Positions 25,578 to 34,211 are shown, counted from the first letter of the stretch. The stretch: 52,144 bases of DNA from Caulobacter endophyticus (GCF_029543245.1 NZ_JARQWV010000032.1:1-52144); one strand, 5' to 3'. Notes: generated from the letters alone by a model not told the origin. A program made the numbers and translations.

Positions 25578-25661
25578 CGGCTTGCGTCATCATGCGGACA
25601 AGCGCGTTTCACCGCGCAGGCGCTGCCATCCTCAGAGTTTTTCGGGCGCTGGAGAGACGTC

Positions 25662-25757
25662 ATGATCGGTCGCCCATCATGGGTATTGAATTCCGGCGCA
25701 CCGCATGCGCCGCATGGGGAGCAGCGCTGCACGAATTCTTCAAGATACTCGCCGTGA
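25662..25757 (+). CDS. Candidate 31-residue peptide under a vir-box-like site
   Basis: ATG 25662 is preceded by GGAGAG at 25651-25656 with 5 nt spacing. The 31-aa product begins MIGRPSWVLNSGAPHAPHGE and has one Cys and several Ser and Asn residues toward its end. I do not recognise it; it could be a signalling peptide, a RiPP precursor or a leader. Support comes from the ribosome site and the operator 85 bp upstream. Against it, short ORFs are easily found by chance, and the overlapping 65-codon frame from 25592 is equally open. Apart from this ORF, 25312-26028 shows nothing convincing. Confidence 0.35.
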   Translation: MIGRPSWVLNSGAPHAPHGEQRCTNSSRYSP

Positions 25758-26028
25758 ATCCTCGAGTGAGCTTCCCACTACGATCGTAACCCTGTCCTGG
25801 TCTGACGACACGGTCCTGCAACCGGCGAGGACCACCACAGCCGACGGCTCGGATCGAGCTGATCGCGGTGCGCGTGGAGGCCTTGATGAAGTTTGTCAAA
25901 AGACGTGCGACGGCGCTGCGCCGCGCCGTCAACCTTGAACCCATCCTAGGTCGATCCGTCGCCGCACGCGGCCCGTTCCGCCGGGTATGGGCTTCGCCCG
26001 CTGCCCGCCCCGGGCGGGAGCCCCATAG

Positions 26029-27669
26029 ATGACCGCGCCGTCCAGGCGGGTGTCGTCAGGGTGGGGGACGACGGTCACGGCGCTTGCGCAGGTTCCGCCA
26101 CGCGGGACGCGTTTGGCCGGCGCCGTGGAAGCGCGCTCCTGGTCGCAGCCGGCCGACCAAGCCGGTCCGTCGACGCCCCGGATCGATCGTCGAAACCATC
26201 TGCTTGAGGCCGCCGCGCCGCTTCTCTGCCTCGTTGCCGGCGTCCAGGCCAAGCGGCCGCGCGGCGGGCTTCCGGAGCTACACCGGAGGGCCATGGCGCT
26301 GGCCGCCGCCTTCGATGATCGTCTCGCCAGCCTGAACCGGGACGCAGAAACCCTTCAGAGCGCTCGTTTCGCAGTATTTGCGACGGTCGACGATGCCGCC
26401 CAGGCTTTGCCGCGCACCGGCGCCGACGGCGCCGAGTGGGCGCGCCGCACCCTGGTCCGCACCGCATTCGGCAGGTGCATCGACCCGCAGCGATTCCACG
26501 ATCTGCTCGACGAAATGCTGCGAACGCCATCGGCTCGGGCCGAACTGATCGATCTCTACCATGCCTGCCTGGTGACCGGGTTTATCGGCGGCGAGAGCGC
26601 CAGGGCGGAAAGGGGGCGGCGCATGGCCCAAGGCGTCAGTCGCGCCTTCGGCGTCGTGGCCCCGACGAGCCCGTGGTCCGGAAAGGTGTCATCATCGGGA
26701 CGCGGCGTGGCGACGTTCCTGGCTGGCTTGCGCGGCGCGCCGACCGACCCCCGGATCACGTTCGCCTCGACCATGACGGCCGCGCCGGGCCCCAACCGGG
26801 CCAAGAGCCATCCGTTTCGTGCTCTTCGGCAGCCGGAGGCCTGCCTCCAAGCGTCCGGCCGGCTGGCGCATTCCCGCGTTCCACCAGCCCGCGGCCGGCT
26901 GGAGGGGCGGGCCTGGTACGTGGTCATCGGGCCCGATGGCGGCATTGCCCCGCAGCGATGGCTCCCAAGGCCGCCTGAGCGCCAGCCCTTCGGTCGCGAC
27001 CGTCTGGATCAACCCCGATGGTTTGACGACGAGGCCGTCCTTGTCGCGCCTGCCGGCGGATTTTCTGAACAGAGGTCAGCGGTTCGGGCGGAGATCCTGA
27101 GCGCGCTGCGCCAGGCGGCGTCCGCGCGCCCACCAAGCGGCGTCATCGTCTCCATCGGCGTCGACATGCTGCTGACGCTCGATAAGGCGCGGATCATCGA
27201 TCAGGCTTGGCGAATTCGCGAGCGCCTATCGACCCTCTCGCGCGCCTTGGCCTCGCCCTTGAGCGTCGAGCTCGTGATCTGCAAGGCCGATCTGATGGCG
27301 GGCTTCGACAGCTTCTTCGAGGGACTCGGCGGACCGCGACGCCGCGCGGTCCTCGGCGTCAATGTTCCCGAGGTTCGCCATGGCGGCGCTGGCCTTATCG
27401 GTGCGTACGACCAGCTGACCGACGCCATCGTGACGCGAATGTCCCATCGGCTGGCGCATGAGCGCGAACCGCGCAAGGTCAGCTTGATCCTAGGATTTCC
27501 GAGCCAGCTGAACGGGCTTCGCGCACAGATCCACCAGATGATCGCGGCGGTCTCGGGTGGCGAAGGGGGCGCGGCGGTCGACAAGGCGACGCGGCTAAGC
27601 GGGGTGTTTCTGAAAGCCGGCGCTGTCGAGACTTGGGGGCTCGATGAGGGTCTGGAGCGGCGCGCCTAA
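26029..27669 (+). CDS. Fusion of TssL-like and TssM-like cytoplasmic domains, motifs degenerate
   Basis: 546 aa; an in-frame TAG directly precedes ATG 26029. Residues about 55-210 resemble the cytoplasmic domain of TssL/DotU: NHLLEAAAPLL, a central W, RFHDLLDEML, then LIDLYHACLVTGFIGG (normally LLELxYxCLxLGFxGxYR). Residues about 290-500 resemble the IcmF/TssM N-terminal NTPase: AWYVVIGPDGG, RWFDDEAVLVAPAGGF, GVIVSIGVDMLL, CKADLMAGFDSFFEGL. The P-loop (GPPGxGKT in TssM) reads GPDGGIAPQ and the Walker-B Asp is replaced by Ala, so nucleotide binding is unlikely. Neither the TssL C-terminal anchor nor the TssM membrane hairpin is present, so the product should be soluble. No other type VI genes are in the window. 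It is either a domesticated pseudoenzyme or a decaying chimera with a still-open frame. Confidence 0.72.
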   Translation: MTAPSRRVSSGWGTTVTALAQVPPRGTRLAGAVEARSWSQPADQAGPSTPRIDRRNHLLEAAAPLLCLVAGVQAKRPRGGLPELHRRAMALAAAFDDRLASLNRDAETLQSARFAVFATVDDAAQALPRTGADGAEWARRTLVRTAFGRCIDPQRFHDLLDEMLRTPSARAELIDLYHACLVTGFIGGESARAERGRRMAQGVSRAFGVVAPTSPWSGKVSSSGRGVATFLAGLRGAPTDPRITFASTMTAAPGPNRAKSHPFRALRQPEACLQASGRLAHSRVPPARGRLEGRAWYVVIGPDGGIAPQRWLPRPPERQPFGRDRLDQPRWFDDEAVLVAPAGGFSEQRSAVRAEILSALRQAASARPPSGVIVSIGVDMLLTLDKARIIDQAWRIRERLSTLSRALASPLSVELVICKADLMAGFDSFFEGLGGPRRRAVLGVNVPEVRHGGAGLIGAYDQLTDAIVTRMSHRLAHEREPRKVSLILGFPSQLNGLRAQIHQMIAAVSGGEGGAAVDKATRLSGVFLKAGAVETWGLDEGLERRA

Positions 27670-27842
27670 GCGTCCGCTGGCGCGGGGGCTCTCCACAGCG
27701 CGCGCAGCCTCGGGGTTGGCGTTCCAGGCTCTGGTTCGGCGCCTGTGCAGGCGGGGACGCTGGGTCGCGGAGTGCGGGTCGGATCCGCGTGGCCCTTCCG
27801 ACGAGAGCGGCATGGCGCACCGGGGTGCGCCATGGGCGCCCG

Positions 27843-28172
27843 TCACTGGGCGCAGTCCGACCGCGTCTTGGCCCGAGCGTCGCCTTGGGCTTCCGAAGCC
27901 GTGGCCGTGCGGCAGGCCTGATCGCCGTTCTGCGAGCGTTCGTCAGTCGAGCGCGTCAGGGTCGGATCACGCAGCGCCCGGATCACGCCGCCGCAGGAAT
28001 AGGCGTTGACGGCTTGCGGGCCCTTGTGAACGGCGCGCGGCACGCTGACGAGCTTGCAGGCCCGGCCCTGTGCGTCGCGCACGACGGTCGTTTCGGCGGT
28101 CGCCGTCAGAGGGGCGGCCAGGATCAGCGTGAGAAGCGCGCCGGCGAGCGCGCGGCCGGGAAAGATGGACAT
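27843..28172 (-). CDS. Small secreted Cys-containing protein, unknown function
   Basis: 109 aa from ATG 28172 with GGAG 8 nt upstream; the longer frame from 28334 lacks such support. A clear signal peptide (MSIFPGRALAGALLTLILAA, cleavage near TATA-ET at about 27) is followed by a short hydrophilic mature protein with four Cys residues, which allows two disulfides in the periplasm. I do not recognise the family. A vir-box-like site lies about 110 bp upstream, so it is a likely member of the regulon. Confidence 0.7.
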   Translation of the reverse strand: MSIFPGRALAGALLTLILAAPLTATAETTVVRDAQGRACKLVSVPRAVHKGPQAVNAYSCGGVIRALRDPTLTRSTDERSQNGDQACRTATASEAQGDARAKTRSDCAQ

Positions 28173-28274
28173 GAAGAACTCCAGATCGTTGGCGCCGTGG
28201 CGCGCCTTGCGCCGCAGCTGGTCATTGACGGGCCGCTGCATAGACGAGGCGCGTGCGGTCTGGGGCGCTCTTTC

Positions 28275-28288
28275 GTTACAGATGAAAC
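28275..28288. promoter_or_regulatory. vir-box-like operator upstream of small secreted protein
   Basis: GTTACAGATGAAAC, centred about 110 bp from the start at 28172 on the minus strand. Both half-sites match the consensus except one inner base. Confidence 0.7.
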
Positions 28289-28416
28289 CGCTGTTCGGAA
28301 AGATGGCTACGGCTGTGGTCCGCTGGTCCGTCAATCGAGCGGTGCTGCCGAGGTGTAGACTGTAGAGAAAGTAAGTCGCTGGTCGCGCTGGAAAGTTCTC
28401 TCGCAGGACGGTTTAT

Positions 28417-28430
28417 ATTTCAGTTGTAGC
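28417..28430. promoter_or_regulatory. vir-box-like operator upstream of GNAT gene
   Basis: ATTTCAGTTGTAGC has T at the first position after the dyad centre and so comes closer than most copies to the vir-box core CAATTG. It is centred about 151 bp before ATG 28575 and 301 bp before ATG 28725. Confidence 0.55.
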
Positions 28431-28724
28431 CATTTCTAAGCCTCAGGTTTCATCCCAGAACTTAATCGAGGCGATCAAAGCTGCTTAATCGCGCCTCCGG
28501 GAACGCAGCCTGGTCGGGGCCGTCGCCAAAGGGGCGAGCGGCTTGGAGACGACGCTTGGCAGGGGAGGGGGACCATGCGGCAGTTTCTCCGCCGATGCCT
28601 GCTGAGCTTCGCCCCACCTCATACCCAGGTGGGCGACCTGATCGTGGTGACCGGCTGGTTCAACGGACCTTACGTCATCGAGGGGGCCGCGGTGGCGCCT
28701 TCATCATGCGAAAAGGCAGAGCCC

Positions 28725-29879
28725 ATGGCTTTTGATACGCCGGCGCCCTCGGATCTGATGCTGGCGCCGGTGCGCTCGGCCGCAGAGCTCAGGCGCTTCA
28801 TCGATCTGCCCAATCGGCTGAACGCCGAGGACCCCAACTGGGTCGTGCCGCTGATGTACGAACGCATGGCGGCGCTTACGCCAAAGACCAATCCGTTTTT
28901 CGACCACGCCGAAGTCCAGCTGTGGCTGGCCGTTCGCGACGGACGCGACGTGGGAAGGATCAGCGCCCAGATCGATCGGCTGGCCACCGAGTCAGGCGCG
29001 GGAAAGACTGGAAACTTCGGCATGATCGCCGGCGAGGATGATCCCGAGGTCTTTGGCCTGCTGTTGCGCACCGCCGAGGCTTGGCTGAGGGAGCGCGGCT
29101 GCACCCAGGCGCTTGGACCTTTCAACCTGTCGATCAACGAGGAGGTCGGCCTGCTGGTCGACGGCTTCGATAGCAAGCCGATGGTGATGATGGGCCATGA
29201 TCCGCGCTATGCCGGCGCTCGTGTCGAGGAGCAGGGTTACGTCAAGGCCAAGGACGTCTACGCCTATGTCTGCGATCCTCGCGCCGCCCTGCCGCCCGTG
29301 GTGGTGCGCCGGATCAAGCGTGGTCTGCCGGCGGGCGTCACGATGCGCCAACTGGACATGAAGCGCTACGACGAGGAGGTCAAAGCCCTGACCTCGATCC
29401 TCAACGACGCCTGGTCGGAGAACTGGGGCTTCGTGCCGACCACCGAGGCCGAGACGGCCCAGCTGGGCAAGGCGCTCAAGGACGTGATCGATCCGCGCCT
29501 GGTGCTGTTCGCCGAGATCGACGGCGAGGTGGCCGCCTTCATCGTGCTGCTGCCCAACGTCAACGAGGCCATCGAGGGCCTGAAAGGCAAGCTGCTGCCC
29601 TTCGGCTGGGCCAGGCTCCTGTGGCGGCTGAAGGTCAAGCGTGTGAAGTCGATCCGCATTCCGCTGATGGGCCTAAAGAAGAAGTTCGCCGACAGCCTCC
29701 GCGGTCAGGTCCTACCGTTCCACCTGATGAACGCCGGCCGCGACGCCGGAATCGCCCTGGGCTACGACAAGTTCGAGTTCTCCTGGATTCTCGAGGACAA
29801 CATGCCCATGCGCCGCATTTCCGAGGCGATGGGCGCGCGGATCTACAAGACCTACCGTCTCTATGAGAAGACGCTGTGA
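28725..29879 (+). CDS. GNAT-superfamily N-acetyltransferase-like protein
   Basis: 384 aa from ATG 28725 (AGG about 8 nt upstream), with a possible longer start at 28575. The N-terminus contains RFIDLPNRLNAEDPNWVVPL and NPFFDHAEVQLWLAVRDGRDVGRISAQID, the signature of a family of about 380-aa bacterial GNAT-like proteins that have no assigned substrate. A second acetyltransferase-like half ends with IAxxxGYDKFEFSWILEDNMPMRRISEAMG. It overlaps or nearly abuts the ICMT-like gene downstream. It has an operator of the regulon upstream but no obvious biochemical link to phenolic catabolism. Confidence 0.82.
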   Translation: MAFDTPAPSDLMLAPVRSAAELRRFIDLPNRLNAEDPNWVVPLMYERMAALTPKTNPFFDHAEVQLWLAVRDGRDVGRISAQIDRLATESGAGKTGNFGMIAGEDDPEVFGLLLRTAEAWLRERGCTQALGPFNLSINEEVGLLVDGFDSKPMVMMGHDPRYAGARVEEQGYVKAKDVYAYVCDPRAALPPVVVRRIKRGLPAGVTMRQLDMKRYDEEVKALTSILNDAWSENWGFVPTTEAETAQLGKALKDVIDPRLVLFAEIDGEVAAFIVLLPNVNEAIEGLKGKLLPFGWARLLWRLKVKRVKSIRIPLMGLKKKFADSLRGQVLPFHLMNAGRDAGIALGYDKFEFSWILEDNMPMRRISEAMGARIYKTYRLYEKTL

Positions 29880-29937
29880 GCAGGCGACGTCAGGCGTGTG
29901 GCGAGTTTCCGCATGGCTTTTGCCCGGGGCGCCGGCC

Positions 29938-30477
29938 ATGCCGTTAGCGACGACGTCCGCTTTCGCCTGGGGCGCCTTCGTGGTGCTCGCCGTCGGCTGG
30001 CGGCTTGCGAGTCTTGCGCGTTCGCGCGCGAACGAAGCGAGTCTTCGGCGGGCAGGCGCCGTCGAGGTCGGGGCCCGCAATAGTCTGGCGCTCACCGTCG
30101 CCCATGTCGCGATCTATCTGGGCGCGATCGGCGAGGGGGCCGTCAGGGGCTTTCGGCTGGACGGCTTCGCCGCCGCGGGCCTCGTGCTCTATGGGTTCGG
30201 CGCGGTCATGCTTGCGCTCGTCATTCGCGATCTGGGGCGCGTCTGGACGGTCAAGGTCTTCATCGCCCCAGACCATGTCCTGGTGCGCACATGGCTGTTT
30301 CGAACCTTTCGCCATCCCAATTACATGCTGGCGATCGGGCCCGAGCTGGTTGGGCTATGCCTGGCGCTCCACGCCGTCGTCACCCTCGCATGGGCCGTGC
30401 CGGTCTATGGCGCGCTGCTATGGGTCCGGATCCGGCTGGAGGAGGCGGCCATGCGCGAGCGCTTCACCGCCTACTGA
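29938..30477 (+). CDS. Isoprenylcysteine carboxyl methyltransferase-like membrane protein
   Basis: 179 aa from ATG 29938; an ATG at 29863, inside the GNAT gene's end, is also in frame. There are four or five membrane helices. The C-terminal half has the ICMT-family SAM-binding features: FIAPDHVLVRTWLFRTFRHPNYM with the RHPxY motif, then a helix and a terminal amphipathic EEAAMRERF segment. Bacterial members methylate small molecules or are uncharacterised; no prenylated protein is implied. It converges with the AraC gene, overlapping by 7 bp. Confidence 0.8.
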   Translation: MPLATTSAFAWGAFVVLAVGWRLASLARSRANEASLRRAGAVEVGARNSLALTVAHVAIYLGAIGEGAVRGFRLDGFAAAGLVLYGFGAVMLALVIRDLGRVWTVKVFIAPDHVLVRTWLFRTFRHPNYMLAIGPELVGLCLALHAVVTLAWAVPVYGALLWVRIRLEEAAMRERFTAY

Positions 30478-31379
30478 AAGCGGGTCCCGGCGCCATGCAG
30501 GCGCGAATAGGCGCTCGGGCTCATTCCCATCTCGCGCTTGAAGACACGGCTCATGTGACTCTGATCGGAAAAGCCGCTTTCGGAAGCGACGCAACTGATC
30601 CGGGCGGAGCGGCCGTCCAAAAGCGCTCTGGCGCGATCCACCCGGCAAGCCTGCAGCCAGCCATGGGGCGTCAGACCCGTGGAGGCCTTGAAGGCGCGAG
30701 CGAAGTGCGCCGCCGACAAGCCGCAGGCAGCGGCGATTTCGACAAGCGGCGTTTCGGCGGCGAGGTCTGAAGCGATCATCTCCTTGGCGCGCTTGACCTG
30801 CCAGGGCGCTAGGCCGCCCTTGTGGGTCTTCACGGCCCCACCCACGCCGTAGGTGTCGGCGACGTGGGAGCTCAGCGACAGGATCAGGTGATCGACCAGC
30901 AGCCGCTCGGCGGGCCCGGCGCGCTTGAGGACTTCGACGATGAGGGGCTCAAGCCTGGACATCATCGGGTCCAGCGTCGACCAGCCGTCGGGCGCGTGGA
31001 GACCGTCGATCGACCGATCCGCGTCGGCGGCGAGATCTTCAAGGGCGGTCTTGGGAATTCGCAGATGAAGGCTGTCGACCTTCGGGCCCAAGAGCGCGGT
31101 GGGCGCGGCGCGCAGGTCCAGGATGTTGGTGCCGCTGCGCTGAATGTCGCCGGTGTGGCCGGCAGCACCATCGAGCCAGAGAAGGTGCGAGGGGTGAGGA
31201 CGGACCTGGTAGACGACGATATGGGCTTCCTCGGGCGGAGCCGCGATCGCGATCCCCTCGTCGGCGCTGCGCTGCAATCGCGTCAGGCTCACCGCGCAGC
31301 GACGGGTCTTCACGGTAAGGCCGGCGGTGACGCCGGCTTCCTCGACGAAGGCGTTGACGGGGTGGCGAGGAGCGATCAC
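30471..31379 (-). CDS. AraC-family transcriptional regulator
   Basis: 302 aa from GTG 31379, with AGGA 8 nt upstream; TTG 31385 is also in frame but too close to the ribosome site. The N-terminal effector domain (about 1-195) is followed by GLAPWQVKRAKEMI and the double HTH (about 200-295), with ESGFSDQSHMSRVFKREMGMSP in the second helix-turn-helix. It is the same subtype as the regulators at 10821 and 33052. The target and effector are unknown. No vir-box-like site is seen in its 5' region. Confidence 0.87.
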   Translation of the reverse strand: MIAPRHPVNAFVEEAGVTAGLTVKTRRCAVSLTRLQRSADEGIAIAAPPEEAHIVVYQVRPHPSHLLWLDGAAGHTGDIQRSGTNILDLRAAPTALLGPKVDSLHLRIPKTALEDLAADADRSIDGLHAPDGWSTLDPMMSRLEPLIVEVLKRAGPAERLLVDHLILSLSSHVADTYGVGGAVKTHKGGLAPWQVKRAKEMIASDLAAETPLVEIAAACGLSAAHFARAFKASTGLTPHGWLQACRVDRARALLDGRSARISCVASESGFSDQSHMSRVFKREMGMSPSAYSRLHGAGTRFQ

Positions 31380-31808
31380 GCGCAAAATCCTGCGTTTACG
31401 GCGCTCGCATCGCGGCTGCGCCTGGCGGGGCGTTCAACGAGCCTGGATCCACGCCTCGGCCACAGGCCAGGCATGAGGAGGGCGGTCGATCCTTAGCCCC
31501 CCGGCAAGGACTACGACCACTTAGCAAAGCCCGCGTGTGCAGGATTGATCAATTCTGCTCCGACAGTAACGCCCCGAACAAAATCGACATTCCTTAGTGT
31601 CGCTGCGCGGTCATCGCCTAGGACGTGGGCAATACTTGGGTTTGCGCGTCATTGGCTTGGACGTCGCAGAAACGATCAATCGGCCTGGGTCGCGAAACCT
31701 TATTTGAGCCGGAAACGCGACCGACTGGCCGAAACTTCGTCCGGCGCCGCAATCCCCCATCGGATCTAGCTTTGGTGTTGCGCCCCCCCGCCGCAAGAGA
31801 TGCTTCCT
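31380..31808. other. Divergent intergenic region between AraC and MarC genes
   Basis: 429 bp without a supported gene. Its GC content is clearly lower than that of the flanking genes, as expected for a divergent promoter region. It contains the palindrome TTGATCAA near 31545, but nothing I can assign to a known regulator. Confidence 0.5.
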
Positions 31809-32498
31809 ATGTCAATCCAATATCTCGCGCTCAACTTCATTGTGGCGCTCTTCGCCCTGATCAACCCGATCGGCAATCTGCCCGTCTTCGCGGCCATGAC
31901 CGCGGGTGCAAGGCCAGGCGCCCGTCGTCGGATCGCCGTCTACATCGGCGTATTCATCATCGGACTTTTGGGGCTCTTCTACCTCTCCGGCCTGGCGCTT
32001 CTTCAGGTCTTCGGCATCTCGCTGTCCGCGTTTCGGATCGCGGGCGGCGCGATCCTCTTTCTGCTCGGGCTGGACATGGCGCGCAACGACCTGACCGGCG
32101 GCGACCAGAACGAGGAGCTGGCGTCGCTCGCCGATCACCCAAGCTATGCGCGGCGGTTGTTCGAGAGGATCCTCGTCCCGTTCGCGATCCCCATCCTGAT
32201 CGGTCCGGGCGCCATCTCGACCGTGGTGATGTATGCCAGCGAGACCCGTTCCATGGGTCTGAACGCCATGGCCGCGGGCATGGGCGGCATCTGCGCCGCC
32301 GCCGTGGCCGTCGTCGCGGTGCTGTGGGCGACGCCGCTCATTTCCCGGCTCCTGGGCCGGGTCGGCATGACGGTGACCGTGCGCGTACTGGGGCTGATCC
32401 TGTGCGCCATGGCCGTACAGTTCATGATCATGGGCGCGGCCGATGCGACCCACGGCTTCATTCGCCATGAAGCGGCGCGCCCTTACGCTCCGCAATAG
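31809..32498 (+). CDS. MarC-family integral membrane protein
   Basis: 229 aa, six membrane helices. The NPIGNLPVFAAMT motif in the first helical repeat and its counterpart in the second, VPFAIPILIGPGAIS, are MarC (PF01914) hallmarks. Despite the name there is no secure link to antibiotic resistance, and the transported substrate is unknown. I prefer ATG 31809 to the one three codons upstream, since the purine-rich AAGAGA is better placed. Confidence 0.9.
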   Translation: MSIQYLALNFIVALFALINPIGNLPVFAAMTAGARPGARRRIAVYIGVFIIGLLGLFYLSGLALLQVFGISLSAFRIAGGAILFLLGLDMARNDLTGGDQNEELASLADHPSYARRLFERILVPFAIPILIGPGAISTVVMYASETRSMGLNAMAAGMGGICAAAVAVVAVLWATPLISRLLGRVGMTVTVRVLGLILCAMAVQFMIMGAADATHGFIRHEAARPYAPQ

Positions 32499-32668
32499 CG
32501 GCACGCGACGGTTCCGGCGTGCGTCCGCACAGTCTCCGTTGCGGGCGTAACAGGATCCACGCTCGGCGACATCGCCGTGAAGTCCGGCGAAACCAGAGTG
32601 ACGGCCCGCCCGTGAAGGACGGCCCCATCCCACCAAGCGGAGCGCGGCGCAAGGTCCGCGACCAGTGC

Positions 32669-33007
32669 ATGAAAATGATCGTCGCCTACGTCAAACCCTT
32701 CAAGATGGACGCGGTGCGCCAGGCGCTGGCCGAAGCGGGCGCCGAAGGGCTCACCATCTCCGAGGTTCGGGGCTTTGGTCGCCAGAAGGGCAAGCTGGAG
32801 ATCTATCGCGGCGCCGAATATGAGGTGCCGCTGATCCCGAAGATCAAGATCGAGGCGGTGATGCCGGCGGCCGCGGTCAAGGGCGCCCTGGTCGCCATCC
32901 AGGAAGCCGCCGCGACCGGCTCGATCGGGGATGGCAAGATCTTCGTCCTGGACGTGGCCTCCGCCATCCGTATCCGCACCGGTGAGACTGGGCTGGCCGC
33001 GCTTTAA
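32669..33007 (+). CDS. Nitrogen regulatory PII protein
   Basis: 112 aa, full length for GlnB/GlnK. VKPFKMDAVRQALAEAG, GFGRQKG, the T-loop with the uridylylation Tyr in YRGAEYEVPLIPK, and the C-terminal GDGKIFVLDVASAIRIRTGE ATP-binding region are all present. The gene is not next to amtB or glnA as is usual, but alone after marC, so its specific partner is unclear. It converges on the AraC gene, with 44 bp between the stops. Confidence 0.92.
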   Translation: MKMIVAYVKPFKMDAVRQALAEAGAEGLTISEVRGFGRQKGKLEIYRGAEYEVPLIPKIKIEAVMPAAAVKGALVAIQEAAATGSIGDGKIFVLDVASAIRIRTGETGLAAL

Positions 33008-33051
33008 TCCCGACCCGGCCTCCCTCGAGAGCAGACTCGGTCAAGCGTCTC

Positions 33052-33978
33052 TCATCGGCCCCCGATTGCGATCCGCTCAGCCGTCAGGAGGCGGCGATGG
33101 GCGCCCGGGCCATGCCCAGTGGCGCGCTTGAACAGGCGGCTAAAGTGGCTCTGATCGGCATAGCCGCAGGCCATGGCGATTTCGGCGAGCGACAGGTCGC
33201 CCTTCAGCAGGTCTAGAGCCAAGTCCAGCCGTCGCGCCTGTAGCCAGGCATGGGGCGCCTGGCCCGTCGAAATCTTGAACGCCCGTGAGAAGTGCGCCAC
33301 CGATAGCCCGCACTGCTCGGCCACTTCCGGAAGAGACATCTCCTTGCGCAGGTTATCGGCCAGCAGCGACTTGGCGCGCGTCAGCTGCCAGGGCGCCAGC
33401 TCTCCGGTCCGGAATACATGCGGGCGCATGCCGCCGTACGCGTGGGCAATGTGGCCGGCCAAGGCCAAGCCAAGATGGTCGACGACCAGGTTGCTCGCAG
33501 GACTTCCGGCGTCCAAAGCCGACAACAGCGACGGACGCGCGGCCGCAAGGACCGGATCGATCGTCTGCCAGTCGACCGTGACCTGAAGCGTCTCGACCGG
33601 CGCTGCGCCGATTTCCTCGGCAAGGTCACTCAGGACGAGACGCGGTATCTTGATGAGCAAAGTATCGACGGGCGCGGCGATGATTTCGATCGGCCGACGG
33701 TTCAGATCGACGATGTGGACGGAGCCCTCAGGGCTGTCGGGCGCGGGCGCGTATCGCCCGTCGATCCAGAAATCGTGAGCCGGATGGTCCTTCAGCTGAA
33801 AGAGAACAAGGAAGCCGTCCGGGTCTCGAACCGAGAAGGCCTGGGGGCCAGACTGAGCCTGCGGGGAAAACCGCGTAATCGTTAGGGCCGACCGGCGCGT
33901 TCGCGCCTGCAAGGCCCGTGTTGTCGGAGCCGGAAAATCCGTCGGGTCGAGGAGGGATGAGGGCTGCGGTTTGGACAT
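33052..33978 (-). CDS. AraC-family transcriptional regulator
   Basis: 308 aa from ATG 33978; a much longer frame from 34215 is judged non-coding because its composition changes and homologous regulators start near here. The ribosome site is weak. The N-terminal domain shows VHIVDLNRRPIEIIAAPVD. The DNA-binding domain shows ELAPWQLTRAKSLL, CGLSVAHFSRAFKISTG and CGYADQSHFSRLFKRATGHGP. It is the third regulator of this subtype in the window and could control the cytochrome c gene upstream of it. That link is only positional. Confidence 0.87.
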   Translation of the reverse strand: MSKPQPSSLLDPTDFPAPTTRALQARTRRSALTITRFSPQAQSGPQAFSVRDPDGFLVLFQLKDHPAHDFWIDGRYAPAPDSPEGSVHIVDLNRRPIEIIAAPVDTLLIKIPRLVLSDLAEEIGAAPVETLQVTVDWQTIDPVLAAARPSLLSALDAGSPASNLVVDHLGLALAGHIAHAYGGMRPHVFRTGELAPWQLTRAKSLLADNLRKEMSLPEVAEQCGLSVAHFSRAFKISTGQAPHAWLQARRLDLALDLLKGDLSLAEIAMACGYADQSHFSRLFKRATGHGPGAHRRLLTAERIAIGGR

Positions 33979-34211
33979 CTGACAATCAGAAACTGAGCGC
34001 GCGCCGACCGTCCTCCAGGCGCCGCGACAATGCTGCCTCGCCCCATGGCCGAAGAGCGCGGCGCGATCACGTCCTGAGGTGGCGGCGGAGATCATGACAA
34101 CGCTATCGAACGCTGTCATCCCGGCCGCGCCAGGATGCTGCGAGTTGGTCGGAAATTGGGCGTTTTGATCGGTTGCAGCGCCTTGGCCGTTCCCGGCCAA
34201 GACGTCCTGCT

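Larger units (their letters stand above)
28173..28724. other. Divergent intergenic region with two vir-box-like sites
   Basis: 552 bp between the small secreted protein and the GNAT gene, with one operator facing each. A strong purine-rich ribosome-like site (GGGGAGGGGGA) precedes ATG 28575, in frame with the GNAT gene. If used, it would add 50 residues to that protein. Confidence 0.5.

Noticed and set aside
25592..25789. 65-codon plus-strand ORF around the peptide candidate
   Set aside because: No ribosome site at its ATG. The overlapping 31-codon ORF at 25662 is better placed, though still uncertain.
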